NCBI GenBank assembly: GCA_903935205.1
Contig: CAIZQU010000117.1
Coordinates: 1-64,000, forward strand
Reading direction: 5' to 3'
DNA length: 64,000 nt
Source: an uncultured cyanobacterium
GTDB lineage: Bacteria > Cyanobacteriota > Cyanobacteriia > PCC-6307 > Cyanobiaceae
Shown here: positions 47,841 to 57,176 of the stretch, piece after piece
Layout: every line of letters starts with the position of its first letter
Numbering within the stretch: the stretch's first letter is position 1
The notes under the pieces: model-generated
Database searches by the model: none
Told to the model about the DNA's origin: nothing
The model's input: the letters and a program-made list of their open reading frames with translations, nothing else
Position numbers and translations under genes: made by a program

Positions 47841-49451
47841 TCAGCCCAACGCGCACCATGGTGTGCGCGGCACTGGGATGTTCTCCGCCGCGATCACCTG
47901 GGGCACCGGCAGCGGGCCGTTGCGCGGCACCGGCCGCAAAGGGGCCTGGCCCGGCAGGGCGAGCCACACCGCCCAACCCTGACCGCGGGCGACCTCACGC
48001 CCATCCCGGTAGCCCGAGCTGGCGGGCTGCCAGCTGGCGTCCGTGCCGCCGATGCGCACATACAGACGGCCCCGGCTGCCATCGATGCGGGCGGCATAGA
48101 TCCCGTTGGCGGTGGCGTTGTCCTGCGGGTAGAGGAGGCTGCCGGCATGGACACCGGCGAGCTTGCGGGCGTGGATCAGGGTGCGGATCTGGGCCTGCAG
48201 CTGAGCTCCCCATTCGAAATAGTGCTTCCAGTAGACGGTCGGCAGGCCGGGGTGGGTGAGGATCTGGGCGTAGGCCTGCTCCACCGCAGGCCCCCTGGCG
48301 AAGCTGTCGTAGCGATGGCCCTCCTGGGGGGTGCCGTCCTCGTTGGTGCGATAGCCGGTGTCGTGGTTCTCCACGAAGGTCACGGCGCGGCTGCGCCATG
48401 GCAGCCCATCGGTGCTGTCTCCCACCATCCCGATGCCATGGCCGTATCCGCTCAGCTGGGCCGGCCGGCCGCCGCTGATCGCCTCCCTGAGACTGAAGAA
48501 ACTGGTGAAATCAAACAGTGACGAGGCACTGGCCAGGTGGTCGGCCCCCCTGAGGGCCGGCTGGCGGGAGCTGGCCCAGATCCAGCCCCGCTGCTCCGCA
48601 TGGGCGCCCCAGTCGTATTCGCCCACCGAGAAGCTGGGGTTGGTGGCGGCGTTGTAGCAGGCGATCCAGCGGGCTCCGTAGCCATGCACCATGTCGTAAC
48701 GCCAGCCGCGATAGCCCAGGGAGCGCAGCTGCAGCAGGTAGCGAAGGATGTCGGCCCGCAGGCGCGGATCGCCGTGGTTGAGGTCGCGGAAAGAGGGGTA
48801 GTTGTAGGTGCCGCCAGCCCTGTAAGGCACCTGCTCCTCACAGCGTCCGCGCTGGTCCTCCGGGGTGCCGGCGAGGCCGGATTCGCGGCGGCTGAAGGCC
48901 TCATCACTGCGACAGATCGCCCAGGGGCCCCAGGTGGGGTTGCGGAAATCAGCCCAGTCGCCGCTGCCATCGCGATGGTTGATCACGATGTCGGCCACCG
49001 GCTCGATGCCCGCCTGCAGCAGGGCCACCAGCAGGGCGCGATGCTGCAAAGCATCGCCGTAACTGTTGCTGAGATTGAATAGTTGTTTGGGGTTATAGCC
49101 GGCGCTGCGCTCACCCGCGAAGGATGGCGGCGGCAGCCAGAGCAGATCGAAACCACCGGCGGCGATCGCGGCCACCCGCTCCCGCACGAGCGCATACCAG
49201 CGGCGATGGCCATAGCCGGGCATCAGGCCATGGCGATGGGATTCCCAGGTGAAACCCTGCAGCATCACCCGTCCATCGGCCAGCCCGTCCCGGCCAGGGG
49301 CGGAGGGGGCAGGGGCGCCGATGGCCCTGGCGGTCTGAAGGGCGATCGGCAGGGCCAGGAGCGGGGCAAGCCGCGCAGACCAACGCCTGGACCTGCGGAC
49401 CCTGGTCGCCGAACCACAGGGTCGGGGGATGGGCAGGGGCGGCGAAGCCAT
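47841..49451 (-). CDS. Secreted alpha-amylase, GH13
   Basis: 536 residues from ATG 49451. A signal-peptide-like start has RRSRRW followed by ARLAPLLALPIALQTARAIG. The GH13 barrel has all four signature regions: DIVINH (154-159), GWRYDMVHG with nucleophile D253, GEYDW with acid/base E278, and ENHD with H363/D364. The C-terminal beta domain ends RNGPLPVPQV. It hydrolyses internal alpha-1,4 bonds of starch or glycogen, probably outside the cytoplasm. The open frame extends to 49745 but that part is low-complexity. A decayed copy of the 3' part lies 17 kb away at 30490-31215. Confidence 0.92.
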   Translation of the reverse strand: MASPPLPIPRPCGSATRVRRSRRWSARLAPLLALPIALQTARAIGAPAPSAPGRDGLADGRVMLQGFTWESHRHGLMPGYGHRRWYALVRERVAAIAAGGFDLLWLPPPSFAGERSAGYNPKQLFNLSNSYGDALQHRALLVALLQAGIEPVADIVINHRDGSGDWADFRNPTWGPWAICRSDEAFSRRESGLAGTPEDQRGRCEEQVPYRAGGTYNYPSFRDLNHGDPRLRADILRYLLQLRSLGYRGWRYDMVHGYGARWIACYNAATNPSFSVGEYDWGAHAEQRGWIWASSRQPALRGADHLASASSLFDFTSFFSLREAISGGRPAQLSGYGHGIGMVGDSTDGLPWRSRAVTFVENHDTGYRTNEDGTPQEGHRYDSFARGPAVEQAYAQILTHPGLPTVYWKHYFEWGAQLQAQIRTLIHARKLAGVHAGSLLYPQDNATANGIYAARIDGSRGRLYVRIGGTDASWQPASSGYRDGREVARGQGWAVWLALPGQAPLRPVPRNGPLPVPQVIAAENIPVPRTPWCALG

Positions 49452-49876
49452 GGCGACGGCGCGGATCCAGCGAGTCCCCAGGATGCACGGGAACGTCAAG
49501 GCCTGGGGGCCGCTGAGCCCAGGCGGGAGCACCGCTGGCGGGTGAACAGGGCAGACGGCGAACAGCAAAGGTGGTGAACACCGCAGACGGCGAGCAACGC
49601 CAGCGGCGAGGGAGCGGAGGCTTCCGTCAGCGGGGGAGGCGAACGAGGAGGCGCAAGCGGGAGACGAAAGGAGGGGGCCCAAGGAGGGGAGGGCAGAGGG
49701 AGGCGGCACCAGGGACCGCCTGCGCAGGCCGCCCCTCTCCCCCATCGGGACGACGACCGCAGGGGGGTAGCGTTGTCTCTCTGCCGATCACCAGGGCAGC
49801 CCGCCAGCGGCAACGGATCTGCGGGGACGCCTCCAGAAATTGTCGGCTTGCGACACTGTTTCAAAAGCGCACGGGT
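49452..49876. other. Divergent intergenic region with a purine-rich tract
   Basis: No gene is supported. About 49600-49735 is strongly purine-biased on the plus strand (runs such as GAGGAGGCG, GGGAGACGAAAGGAGGGGG). A short direct repeat, GCAGACGGCGAACAGCAA near 49550 and GCAGACGGCGAGCAAC near 49584, lies just before it. Promoters for the amylase and the monooxygenase must lie here but no clear -10/-35 pair was picked out. Confidence 0.4.
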
Positions 49877-51037
49877 TTGCTTCGCCCGCCCCTTAGCCCT
49901 ATCCCTTACCGAACATGCCCTGCACCACGGGCGTTGCTTGTCGGCGGTGGCATCGCCGGACTGGCCGGCGCCATCGCCCTGTGCCGCAGCGGCTGGCACT
50001 GCACGATCCTGGAACAGCAGCTGGAGACGCGCCGCCATGGCCACGGCATGCTGCTGCCCCCGGCGGGCCGCCAGGCCCTGGAGAGCCTGGTGGGGGCGCC
50101 GTTGTGCCGGTTCAGCACAGAAGAAATCGACAGCTTTGAGCTCTGCAGCCGCGACGGCTTCCTGCGGCGACGATTCCCGATCGCCGGCTCCCTGAGCGTG
50201 CTGCACCGCGACCTGCTGAGCCTGCTCCACCAGGCCCTGCCGGCAAGCGTGGAGCTGCAGGAGGAGACATGCACCGCTCTGGAGCTGGGAGAAGGGGGCA
50301 GGTACCGGGTGGTGGGAGCCACGGGCCAGCGCTGGGAGGCGGATCTGATCGTGGCGGCCGATGGCATTCGCTCGGCCTGTCGGGCGAGCCTGTTTCCAGA
50401 GGCGCGGCTCACCCCGGAACTGGTGATGGAACTGGTGATGGTGGTACGGGACACAACTCTGGCCCAGGGGTTGCAAGGGCGCTGCCGCAAGTTCCACGAC
50501 CCGGCGGAGGGGTTGGCCCTGGGCTTGGTGCCCTGCCGCGATGGGCAGGTGGTGCTTTACACCCAGCTGGCCAGCCAGCGCCATCCAGCCCCGGCCCGGG
50601 ATGAGGTGCCGTCATTCCTCTGGGAGCGTTTCGGCCATTGGAATCCCGAACTGGGCGATCTGCTGCGCAACCTGGATGGCAGCAACGCCCACCTCTGGCG
50701 CACCGCCGACCTCGATCCCCTGCCGCGCCTATACGCCCGCAATGCGGTGCTGGTGGGGGACAGCGCCCATCCGATGCTGCCCTTCACCAGCCAGGGGGCC
50801 GCCTCCGCCCTGCAGGATGCCCTGACCCTGGCGGCAGCCCTGGCCTGTCCCACCACCCTGCCGCAGGGGGGGCTGGAGGATGCCCTGGCCGACTACAGCG
50901 CCACCCGCCTGCCCCAACTCCAGCCCCTGCTGCTGGAGGGTCGGGCCCTGCGGCGCCGCTTCCTGGATCCGGAAACCGCGACCGACGGCCTGGAGGTGCC
51001 GCTGGCGGGGGTGAAAACCGCAGCGGCAGGGGGATGA
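49877..51037 (+). CDS. FAD-dependent monooxygenase-type oxidoreductase
   Basis: About 386 residues from TTG 49877. The FAD Rossmann motif VGGGIAGLAGAIAL starts about 20 residues in. Later motifs are the central ADGIRSACR (DG motif) and the C-terminal GDSAHPMLPFTSQGAASALQ (GD motif), as in the salicylate-hydroxylase/UbiH group of aromatic-ring and related hydroxylases. Substrate unknown. The start is uncertain: no ATG lies close in frame, while ATG 49915 (MPCTTG) is one base out of frame, so a one-base indel near GGG 49928-49930 is possible. The stop overlaps the aminotransferase start (ATGA), which suggests one pathway. Confidence 0.82.
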   Translation: MLRPPLSPIPYRTCPAPRALLVGGGIAGLAGAIALCRSGWHCTILEQQLETRRHGHGMLLPPAGRQALESLVGAPLCRFSTEEIDSFELCSRDGFLRRRFPIAGSLSVLHRDLLSLLHQALPASVELQEETCTALELGEGGRYRVVGATGQRWEADLIVAADGIRSACRASLFPEARLTPELVMELVMVVRDTTLAQGLQGRCRKFHDPAEGLALGLVPCRDGQVVLYTQLASQRHPAPARDEVPSFLWERFGHWNPELGDLLRNLDGSNAHLWRTADLDPLPRLYARNAVLVGDSAHPMLPFTSQGAASALQDALTLAAALACPTTLPQGGLEDALADYSATRLPQLQPLLLEGRALRRRFLDPETATDGLEVPLAGVKTAAAGG

Positions 51038-52452
51038 ACGGAACGATGAACGCCTGGTTTGGCGATGATCAGGTGCCCCTGGCCGCCCTGCGCCGTCAGG
51101 CCTTCAACCTGCGCTGGGCAACGCTGCCGGAGGATGTGATCCCGCTGACGGCCGCCGATCCGGATTTCGCCGTGGCGCCGGCGGTGCGGGAGGCGATTGC
51201 CCGCCAGGCGGCCGAGGGGTTGTTCAGCTATGGCCCCGCCGGTGGCCTGCCGGCCTTCCGCCAGGCCTGCGCCCGCTTCTGCCGCGAGCGGCGCGGCATG
51301 GGCGGTGGAGCGGAACGGATCCTGGCGGTCGATGGGGCGGCGGCGGGGATGCTGCACGTCTGCCGGCTGCTGTTGCGGCCCGGCGATGAGGCGATCATCT
51401 TCGATCCGGTGGATTTTCTGTTTCAGGCGGCGGTGGAAGCAGCCGGAGCGTCGGTGCTGCGGTTGCCGGTGGATCCCCTCAGCGGCCGGCTGGAGCTGGA
51501 GCGGTTGGAGGCGCTGGTCACAGGCCGGACGCGACTGCTGGCGGTGTGCAATCCGCTCAACCCCGTGGGCCGGGTGCTGCGGCACGACGAACTGATGGCC
51601 CTGGCGACCTTCGCGATCCGCCACGACCTGGCGATCCTCAACGATGAAGTGTGGTCGGACATCGTGTTTGCAGCGGAGCCCGATGGCAGAGAGATAACCG
51701 CAGAGAAAGGCAGACAAACAGGTGAAGAAAGAGCCACAGAGATCGACGCAGTGAGCGGGGCCGAACCAGCAACGCAAGCGGCGGCGGTGGCGGCGCCGCA
51801 AAAGCCTGCGGTTCGCTTCCAGAGCCTGGCGGCCCTCGCGCCGGAGGTGGCAGCCCGCTGCTGGACGGTGCACGGGTTCTCCAAGAACTACGGCCTGGCC
51901 GGCCTGCGGGTGGGCTATGTCCACTGTCCCGATGGCGCTTCCTGCGAAAGACTGCTTAAGGCCAGCCTGGCCGACACCACCATCCACGGCGTGGCCACCC
52001 TCTCCCAGATCGCGGCGCTGGCGGCCCTGGAGGAAGGCGAAGCCTGGCTGGCGTCCTGGCTGGCGCACCTGGAGCGCCAGCGCAACCTGGCGGTGGCGGC
52101 GCTGGCCACCATGCCCGGCACCAGCGTGCGTAGCCCCGAAGGCACCTATGTGCTCTTCCCCCGCATCAACCACCACGGCCTCAGCGCCACGGCCCTGACC
52201 GAACGCTTGCTGCAGCGCCAGCGGCTGGCGCTGGTGCCGGGAGCGCCGCGCTGGTTCGGCCCCGGCGCCGCCGGTCACCTGCGCCTGGTCTTCTCCACCT
52301 CCGAAGCGATCCTGCGCGAGGGGCTGGGGCGGCTGCGCAGGGGGTTGGAGGAGCTGGAGCAGGAGCTGGGGGGTGGGGCGGGAAGCGAGGCGGGGGGCTT
52401 GGGTGGAGAGGGTGGTGCTGACAGGGCCGAGGGATTGAAGGGTCTGGGCTGA
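51034..52452 (+). CDS. PLP-dependent aminotransferase, class I/II
   Basis: 472 residues from ATG 51034, overlapping the previous stop; ATG 51046 is an alternative. Fold-type I features: substrate region ADPDFAVAPAVREAI, CNPLNPVGRV, NDEVWSDIVF with the PLP-binding Asp, the lysine in GFSKNYGLAGLRVGY that forms the Schiff base, and a C-terminal Arg region (GHLRLVFST). The sequence is close to the cystathionine beta-lyase (MalY/PatB)-like and aspartate-type aminotransferases; substrate is not clear. An in-frame polar insert (about residues 218-260) interrupts the chain before the lysine. The last 35 residues are Glu/Gly-rich. Confidence 0.88.
   Translation: MNGTMNAWFGDDQVPLAALRRQAFNLRWATLPEDVIPLTAADPDFAVAPAVREAIARQAAEGLFSYGPAGGLPAFRQACARFCRERRGMGGGAERILAVDGAAAGMLHVCRLLLRPGDEAIIFDPVDFLFQAAVEAAGASVLRLPVDPLSGRLELERLEALVTGRTRLLAVCNPLNPVGRVLRHDELMALATFAIRHDLAILNDEVWSDIVFAAEPDGREITAEKGRQTGEERATEIDAVSGAEPATQAAAVAAPQKPAVRFQSLAALAPEVAARCWTVHGFSKNYGLAGLRVGYVHCPDGASCERLLKASLADTTIHGVATLSQIAALAALEEGEAWLASWLAHLERQRNLAVAALATMPGTSVRSPEGTYVLFPRINHHGLSATALTERLLQRQRLALVPGAPRWFGPGAAGHLRLVFSTSEAILREGLGRLRRGLEELEQELGGGAGSEAGGLGGEGGADRAEGLKGLG
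51685..51815 (+). other. In-frame low-complexity insert in the aminotransferase gene
   Basis: Between the conserved FAAEPDG and VRFQSLAAL about 43 residues of Glu/Thr/Ala/Gln-rich sequence are added. The DNA contains imperfect repeats of ACCGCAGAG/GCCACAGAG/GACGCAG type and is visibly richer in A than the flanks. This looks like a short dispersed repeat that has kept the frame open. Confidence 0.5.
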
Positions 52453-52497
52453 GTCCGGCAGCATGGCTGGCGGTCGCCTGTTGGCAAGCTCGAACGA

Positions 52498-54294
52498 TTA
52501 ATCAGCAGCTGACAGAGAATCGAGATACATCGTCAAAAGGCATAGGCGATGGTATGCGGTTGGAGAGTTTTCAGGCGTGTTATTGGATGGCGGGGGGATC
52601 GGCCAGTCGTCCTGGGAAGGCGGGACTGTGTTGCCTGAATTGGAAGGCGGCACGGTGACCAGATCAGCACCAGAAGGGGGCCCCAGGTGTTTGCGACTTT
52701 CCTTGATCCATGTTTTAAAGCCTTTAAGTTTTGTCTTCGCAGGGTCATCATGGTTGCATTCGGCGAGATGCTCAAAGATGCAAACGCACAACCAGACAAT
52801 GTCGTGGGTCAAGAAATCGGGAAATGCGGACTCGGCGGATTTCTCATCAAAAAGGTTCAAGATCTGGTCGGGGATTTTCTTTGCCCAACGCTTCTTATCG
52901 GCGTCAGGCAGAGTGCCGCGAGTGGAACCATCGGCGTACCCTGGAAGCCCGAGTGTTTGGCACAAGTAGGAGCCAACGCCTTTAAGCGCTGCTTGTTCAG
53001 CGTTAGCCCGGGAACCTTCGTTGCCTCGAGCATCCATGCGCGCATATGCAGCATAATCGATTCCGTCAAGAATCTTCGCAAGCTCCCCTAAATCAGGTGA
53101 TTCAGGCCAATCTTTTTTTAGCCGCTTATTCCTAGAATCTTCCCATATTCGCCATTTCATCAGTGCTTCAGGAATGAGATTCTCGATCTCCTTGCCCGGC
53201 AGGATTATGAATCTGTCTCCTAGCTGCTCCTCAAAGGCTATGGCCCTGGATGGTTTTTCTCTGAGATCTCCATCCGCGATCACCAGAGCCTGGGCACAAA
53301 GCCGATTGGCATTGACAGACGGTGCGGCTGAACGTTCAGCAGCGGGATTGCCTCCATTTTCGCTCTGCCCATCAACGAAGCTAAAGTGGGACAAATTGGA
53401 CCCATTGTACTCGACAAAAGCATAATGGCGATCCTCCCTATAACGCTTCAGCTGCCCAGCCAGATCCTCCCCCCAGCCACCGCCGCAGCTTTCGAGATAA
53501 TAGATCAAGGCCTTCATGTAGGCCCGCAGATAGGAGCAGTCCGTGGTGCCCTCAACCCAGATCGTGGCATTGGCAAGATAGGTTGACGAGGGGCGCACGC
53601 CGAGCTGGGCAAGAGCTTCTCGATCACCGGGGGAATTCAGACGTATCCGAAAACGAGGTGCTGGCACTGATTGCCCAGAACCTGGCTCAGCAACAGGCGG
53701 GCTATGTTCCGAATCACGGAAATCAGCAGACTCAATTTCGGAAAAGGAGAAAATGCTGACCAGCTGATCGTCCTCCAACAGATCGAGAAGGTGATTGGAA
53801 TGGGTGGTGAGAAAGAATTGATGGCCCATCCTGAGGTGATACTCCTTCAGTACATCCAAGAAAATGCGTTGCAGCGATGGATGCATGCAAAGGTCAGGCT
53901 CCTCCAAGAAGAACAGACTGGCTTGCTGGCTTTCGGTAATGATGGGATAGGTGCAGATAATCAGACTCTGCATGCCATCACCAAGTTGATGGATTGGATA
54001 ATCATCCCCATCGCCAATCTTAATATGTACTACATCATTGGTCTCCGCGTCCCTAGAATACTCAGCAGGAACGAGCACCACACGCTTTCCTGGAAAGAAT
54101 CTATCCGACAAAAAGCGCTCATAGCTAGGCACTGTATTGCGCTCTACATGCGACGGAGCCAACAATCGCTTTCGCAAGTCGCGATAAAGTGACAGGCCAG
54201 TGAAAATAGAATGCTTGGTGTCATTGGCGTCACAGAAGCCTCGAGCTATACCATTGCCAGAGAAGTAATCCTGAAGGGCCGATCTCGATACCAA
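52498..54294 (-). pseudogene. OLD-family ATPase/TOPRIM protein, C-terminal fragment
   Basis: A 598-residue frame that begins inside an ABC-type ATPase: QLGDGMQSLI resembles the signature region, FFLEEPDLCMHP is Walker B with catalytic Glu, and LTTHSNHLLD holds the switch histidine. A TOPRIM nuclease-like domain follows with IWVEGTTDCSYLRAYMKAL (metal Glu) and LVIADGDL (DxD). This is the OLD-family order. The Walker A half is in another frame just upstream (54246-54890), with 49 bases of overlap and a TGA directly before the TTG at 54294. The last 70 residues are Pro/Ser-rich. Such proteins often act in phage defence; no GajB-type helicase or other partner gene is adjacent. Confidence 0.75.
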
Positions 54295-54890
54295 TCATCG
54301 CCGCACTTCAGTCCTTGTCCATCAAGGGATCCTGATCGCATTGGCGGACGCATCCCACGCAACATGGGTATGTAGCAGCGCTTATGGCTGTCAGGAGCGA
54401 GGATAGATTCATTGATTCCCAGAAGGTTGAAAGATGTCCGCACTCTGTCCCATCGATAATCGTTAGCCCTAGTCACATTACGCCTATACCTAGGCAGATT
54501 TTCCTGCATGAAGCTATTCAATGAGCCTACATCAACGATCCAACCCTCCTGAAATGCATCCCAGAAGCTGCGACCTGGCTCCAGTCTGGCACCTCGGATT
54601 GCAATTCTCATCTCACTAGCCAGATCAGCCGCTTCATCTCCCTGTCGCATGCCAATTCTAAACCCCGAAAATGATTTCGCTTTAAATATTTCCCGCAGCA
54701 ATCGCGACTTCCCAGAATTATTAGCCCCCACAAAGATCGTGATCGGCGCCAGGCCATCCAATTCCAACACTGCCGGCCCTCCGCTGGCAGCTTGGTCCTT
54801 GCTGACAGCACGATCCAGCGCATACTGCCCAGCCAGCTCCCCCTGCAACCGCAGGCCGCTGAACCAGGGGTGGTTGACATCACTGGTCAT
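54246..54890 (-). pseudogene. OLD-family ATPase, N-terminal fragment with Walker A
   Basis: A 214-residue frame with Walker A GANNSGKS at 55-62 (preceded by LAPITIFV). It ends in a frame-shifted tail (RDRPFRITSLAMV) just where the other fragment begins in the next frame. The two together would make a protein of about 810 residues, the normal size for the family. The shift must occur within 54246-54294; no classic slippery heptamer was seen there. Either the gene is broken, or the base is a sequence error, or it is expressed as two interacting chains. Confidence 0.75.
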
Positions 54891-54962
54891 CAGCAGCAGC
54901 AGCTCTCAGTCCCCCCACTCTGACGCCGATGAGCTAGCGATGGTCACCCCAGCAGCAGGCTG

Positions 54963-55781
54963 GTGGCTCCATCCCATCCCGTCAGCCGCCAGCCAACGGC
55001 ACAGGGATTCAGCCACGACCACGGCCCACCAGCAAGCGCCCCCTCAACCATCCACCACCCAGATCCCCAGCCCGTTCGTGGAGAGCACGGGCTTAATGGC
55101 GCCAGTCACCCTACCCTGGAGCCCAGATCACAGTCGTTCGCCATCGCCCGCCCCAAACCCGACGGCAAGGACTCCAGCGGCCAGGGCCAGGGCCAGGGCC
55201 AGGGCGGCCGTCGCAGCCAGCGGGGCTTCGGTGGAGCGGCAGGCGGGGGGAGCAGCGGCGCGGGCCGGGACCATGCGGGTTCAGCGCGTTCCGCCACCAG
55301 CGCGGCCAGCAGTGCAGAGGAGCAGCTGGTGGAGAAGCTGCGCCGCATCGAGGCACTCCATGTCCGAGCCGGCAGCGAGGGGGAACGGCAGGCGGCGGCC
55401 AGGGCCCGTGAACGGATCCAGGCGCGGTTGCAGCAGCTGGAGGCCGAGGATCCACCGATCGAATTTCGCTTCACCTTGGCGGATCAATGGTCGCGCCATC
55501 TATTCGTGGCCCTGTTGCGTCGCTACGGCATCCCGCCCTACCGCTACCGCGGCCAACGCCGCACCACCGTGATGGCCCGCCTGAGCCGCAGCGTCGTGAA
55601 CGACACGCTCTGGCCTGAATTTCTGGAACTGCAGAGCACATTGGCGGCCTACTTCGATGCCCTCACCGATCGGGTGATCGAACAGGCGCTGGAGGTGAAG
55701 GCCGGAGATGCCGAGGAGAGAAACCAGAGCGCCCCCCAGCTGCCGCCTCAGGACCATCAGGGAACGCTGCTGTCCACGTGA
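54963..55781 (+). CDS. Conserved hypothetical protein, DUF2786-like
   Basis: Up to 272 residues from GTG 54963. The N-terminal 115 residues are disordered-looking with a Gly/Gln run (GQGQGQGQGG, from a CCAGGG repeat at about 55181-55203). The conserved part is about 118-240: EKLRRIEALHVRAGSEGERQ, then IEFRFTLADQWSRHLFVALL and RYGIPPYRYRGQRRTTVMAR. The first segment resembles the helical start of DUF2786 proteins. Function unknown. The start is uncertain; GTG 55329 at the edge of the conserved part is an alternative. It is divergent from the split ATPase gene. Confidence 0.72.
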   Translation: MAPSHPVSRQPTAQGFSHDHGPPASAPSTIHHPDPQPVRGEHGLNGASHPTLEPRSQSFAIARPKPDGKDSSGQGQGQGQGGRRSQRGFGGAAGGGSSGAGRDHAGSARSATSAASSAEEQLVEKLRRIEALHVRAGSEGERQAAARARERIQARLQQLEAEDPPIEFRFTLADQWSRHLFVALLRRYGIPPYRYRGQRRTTVMARLSRSVVNDTLWPEFLELQSTLAAYFDALTDRVIEQALEVKAGDAEERNQSAPQLPPQDHQGTLLST

Positions 55782-56443
55782 ATGGGCTGACGGCAAAGCC
55801 GCCGAGAATTCCCTTGGCCGCGATCCCGTCAGGGCCCAAGCAATCCGCAGGTTTCTTGAGCCCCTGACGGAAGAGTCCTCGCCGTAAAGTTCCGAGCCTG
55901 GAGACTCTATGGCGTGCTCAGATTCACGCTCCATCGCGATCCTGGCGTGGAGGTCCTGATGATGACGGAACCTTGTCTTGCTGCCGTGGCACCGACCTGC
56001 CTGGGGCTCGGCCTGGCAAGCGCTACGGCAACGATGGAATGGTCGGTGCTTGACAATCTGCCGCTGCTGAGCGATCAACAGGATCAGCAGTGGTCAGGAG
56101 TGATCAGGAGTGGCTTAAGGATCTGGCATGGATGGGCATCCATTCCAACAGCAACCTCCTGACGGCGGATGAGCTGCCTCGGCACTGGCGCAACGATGGG
56201 CAGTGGCGCAACATGCCGCGAACCATCGACAACGAACAGCGGAGCGAATGCGAGGAGGGTGATGCCCAGCAACCCGAATGCTCGACCGCATGAAGAGTTC
56301 CACCCGCTGCCGCCGCCGATGGCAGCGGCCCGGCCCCAGCGGCACCTCCCAGACCGGCCGTCGCGTGCCGGACCCTGTCCCGGCAGCCACCGCCGCCAGG
56401 CCAGCGCACCCCGACCGCCTCCAGCCCCCTGCCAGCCGCCCCC
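55782..56443. other. Gene-poor stretch of about 660 bases
   Basis: Short open frames exist (for example plus strand 55914-56162 and 56090-56293), but none shows a recognisable motif or a convincing start site. A 10-base tandem repeat, TCAGGAGTGA then TCAGGAGTGG, lies at 56094-56113. It may hold the remains of a lost gene. Confidence 0.4.
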
Positions 56444-57076
56444 TCAGCCATCATCCTGTGGATCCAGCTGGGGGGTGATCAAGGCGAGGAAGGCTTGCCA
56501 TCGTCGGCGGTTGGCGGGGCTGGGGTCGAGATGGAATCGGGCGGAAAGCAGAGCTGATCGACGCAGCTCAGCAAGGCTCTGCCTTTGGCGTTCAGCTCTT
56601 TCAGCCTGGCGTTCTCTTTCCTCAGCTGCTCGGTTTCGTTCTCGATCAGCTTCGTACGCTGCTCGATCAGCCTCGTACGTTGCTCGATCTCGCGCACGGG
56701 TCGCCAGTTGAGCATCGATAACAATGATCGCCACCGAGGCAACGATGCAGGGGATGCCCCATTGCTGCTGGAGGGCGAGGCGGTAGCCGGCGAGGGTGAG
56801 GTGGTCATAGGAGGAGAAGAGGGCGATCAGGCCCACGGCCAGACCGCCTGTGGCCTGGAGGACGGCCAGGCGATCCAGGCCCGGCCAGAGGCGTGGCGGA
56901 GAGGACAAGTCTGGCGGAAGCGGGGGGGCTTCGCTGTCGCCGGCTCCGCCATTGGCCGGGGTGGCTGGTGAGGCGGGGGTCTGTGGATCGGCGGGATTGT
57001 CTGGATTGGCTGGTGGCACGGTGCAGCGCTGAATGCGGGCCGGGAGCCCCTGGGAGGCCCCCCAGACCAGTGCCAC
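56444..57076 (-). CDS. Two-helix membrane protein with a coiled-coil tail, hypothetical
   Basis: 210 residues from GTG 57076. A Pro-rich N terminus is followed by two hydrophobic helices (about 70-90, VLQATGGLAVGLIALFSS; about 107-127, GIPCIVASVAIIVIDAQLA) and then a highly charged helical tail. The tail has heptads RATYEADRAAYEADRERN encoded by a 21-base DNA repeat (56641-56682), so it probably forms a coiled coil. The final 30 residues (FHLDPSPANRRRWQAFLALI) look ordered. No family is recognised. It lies 100 bases downstream of valS on the same strand and may share its transcript. Confidence 0.6.
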   Translation of the reverse strand: MALVWGASQGLPARIQRCTVPPANPDNPADPQTPASPATPANGGAGDSEAPPLPPDLSSPPRLWPGLDRLAVLQATGGLAVGLIALFSSYDHLTLAGYRLALQQQWGIPCIVASVAIIVIDAQLATRARDRATYEADRAAYEADRERNRAAEERERQAERAERQRQSLAELRRSALLSARFHLDPSPANRRRWQAFLALITPQLDPQDDG

Positions 57077-57086
57077 CCCCTGGCAC
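57070..57086 (-). other. Hairpin between valS and the downstream gene
   Basis: GTGCCA (57070-57075) and TGGCAC (57081-57086) with a C5/G5 loop. The GTG start of the downstream gene (57076-57074) lies within it on the minus strand. There is no T-run; it could hinder translation start rather than terminate valS. Confidence 0.3.
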
Positions 57087-57176
57087 GGAGGCTGCGGCGG
57101 CAGGTCCGAGCCCTTGGCAGGCCGGCGGCCCTGTTCCGCCGTCCTGGCGCCAACTCGCAGACCAGGCGGACAGGTC

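Noticed and set aside
52498-54890. Gabija system (GajA-GajB)
   Set aside because: The ATPase-TOPRIM layout fits GajA-like proteins in general, but no UvrD-like GajB helicase is adjacent.
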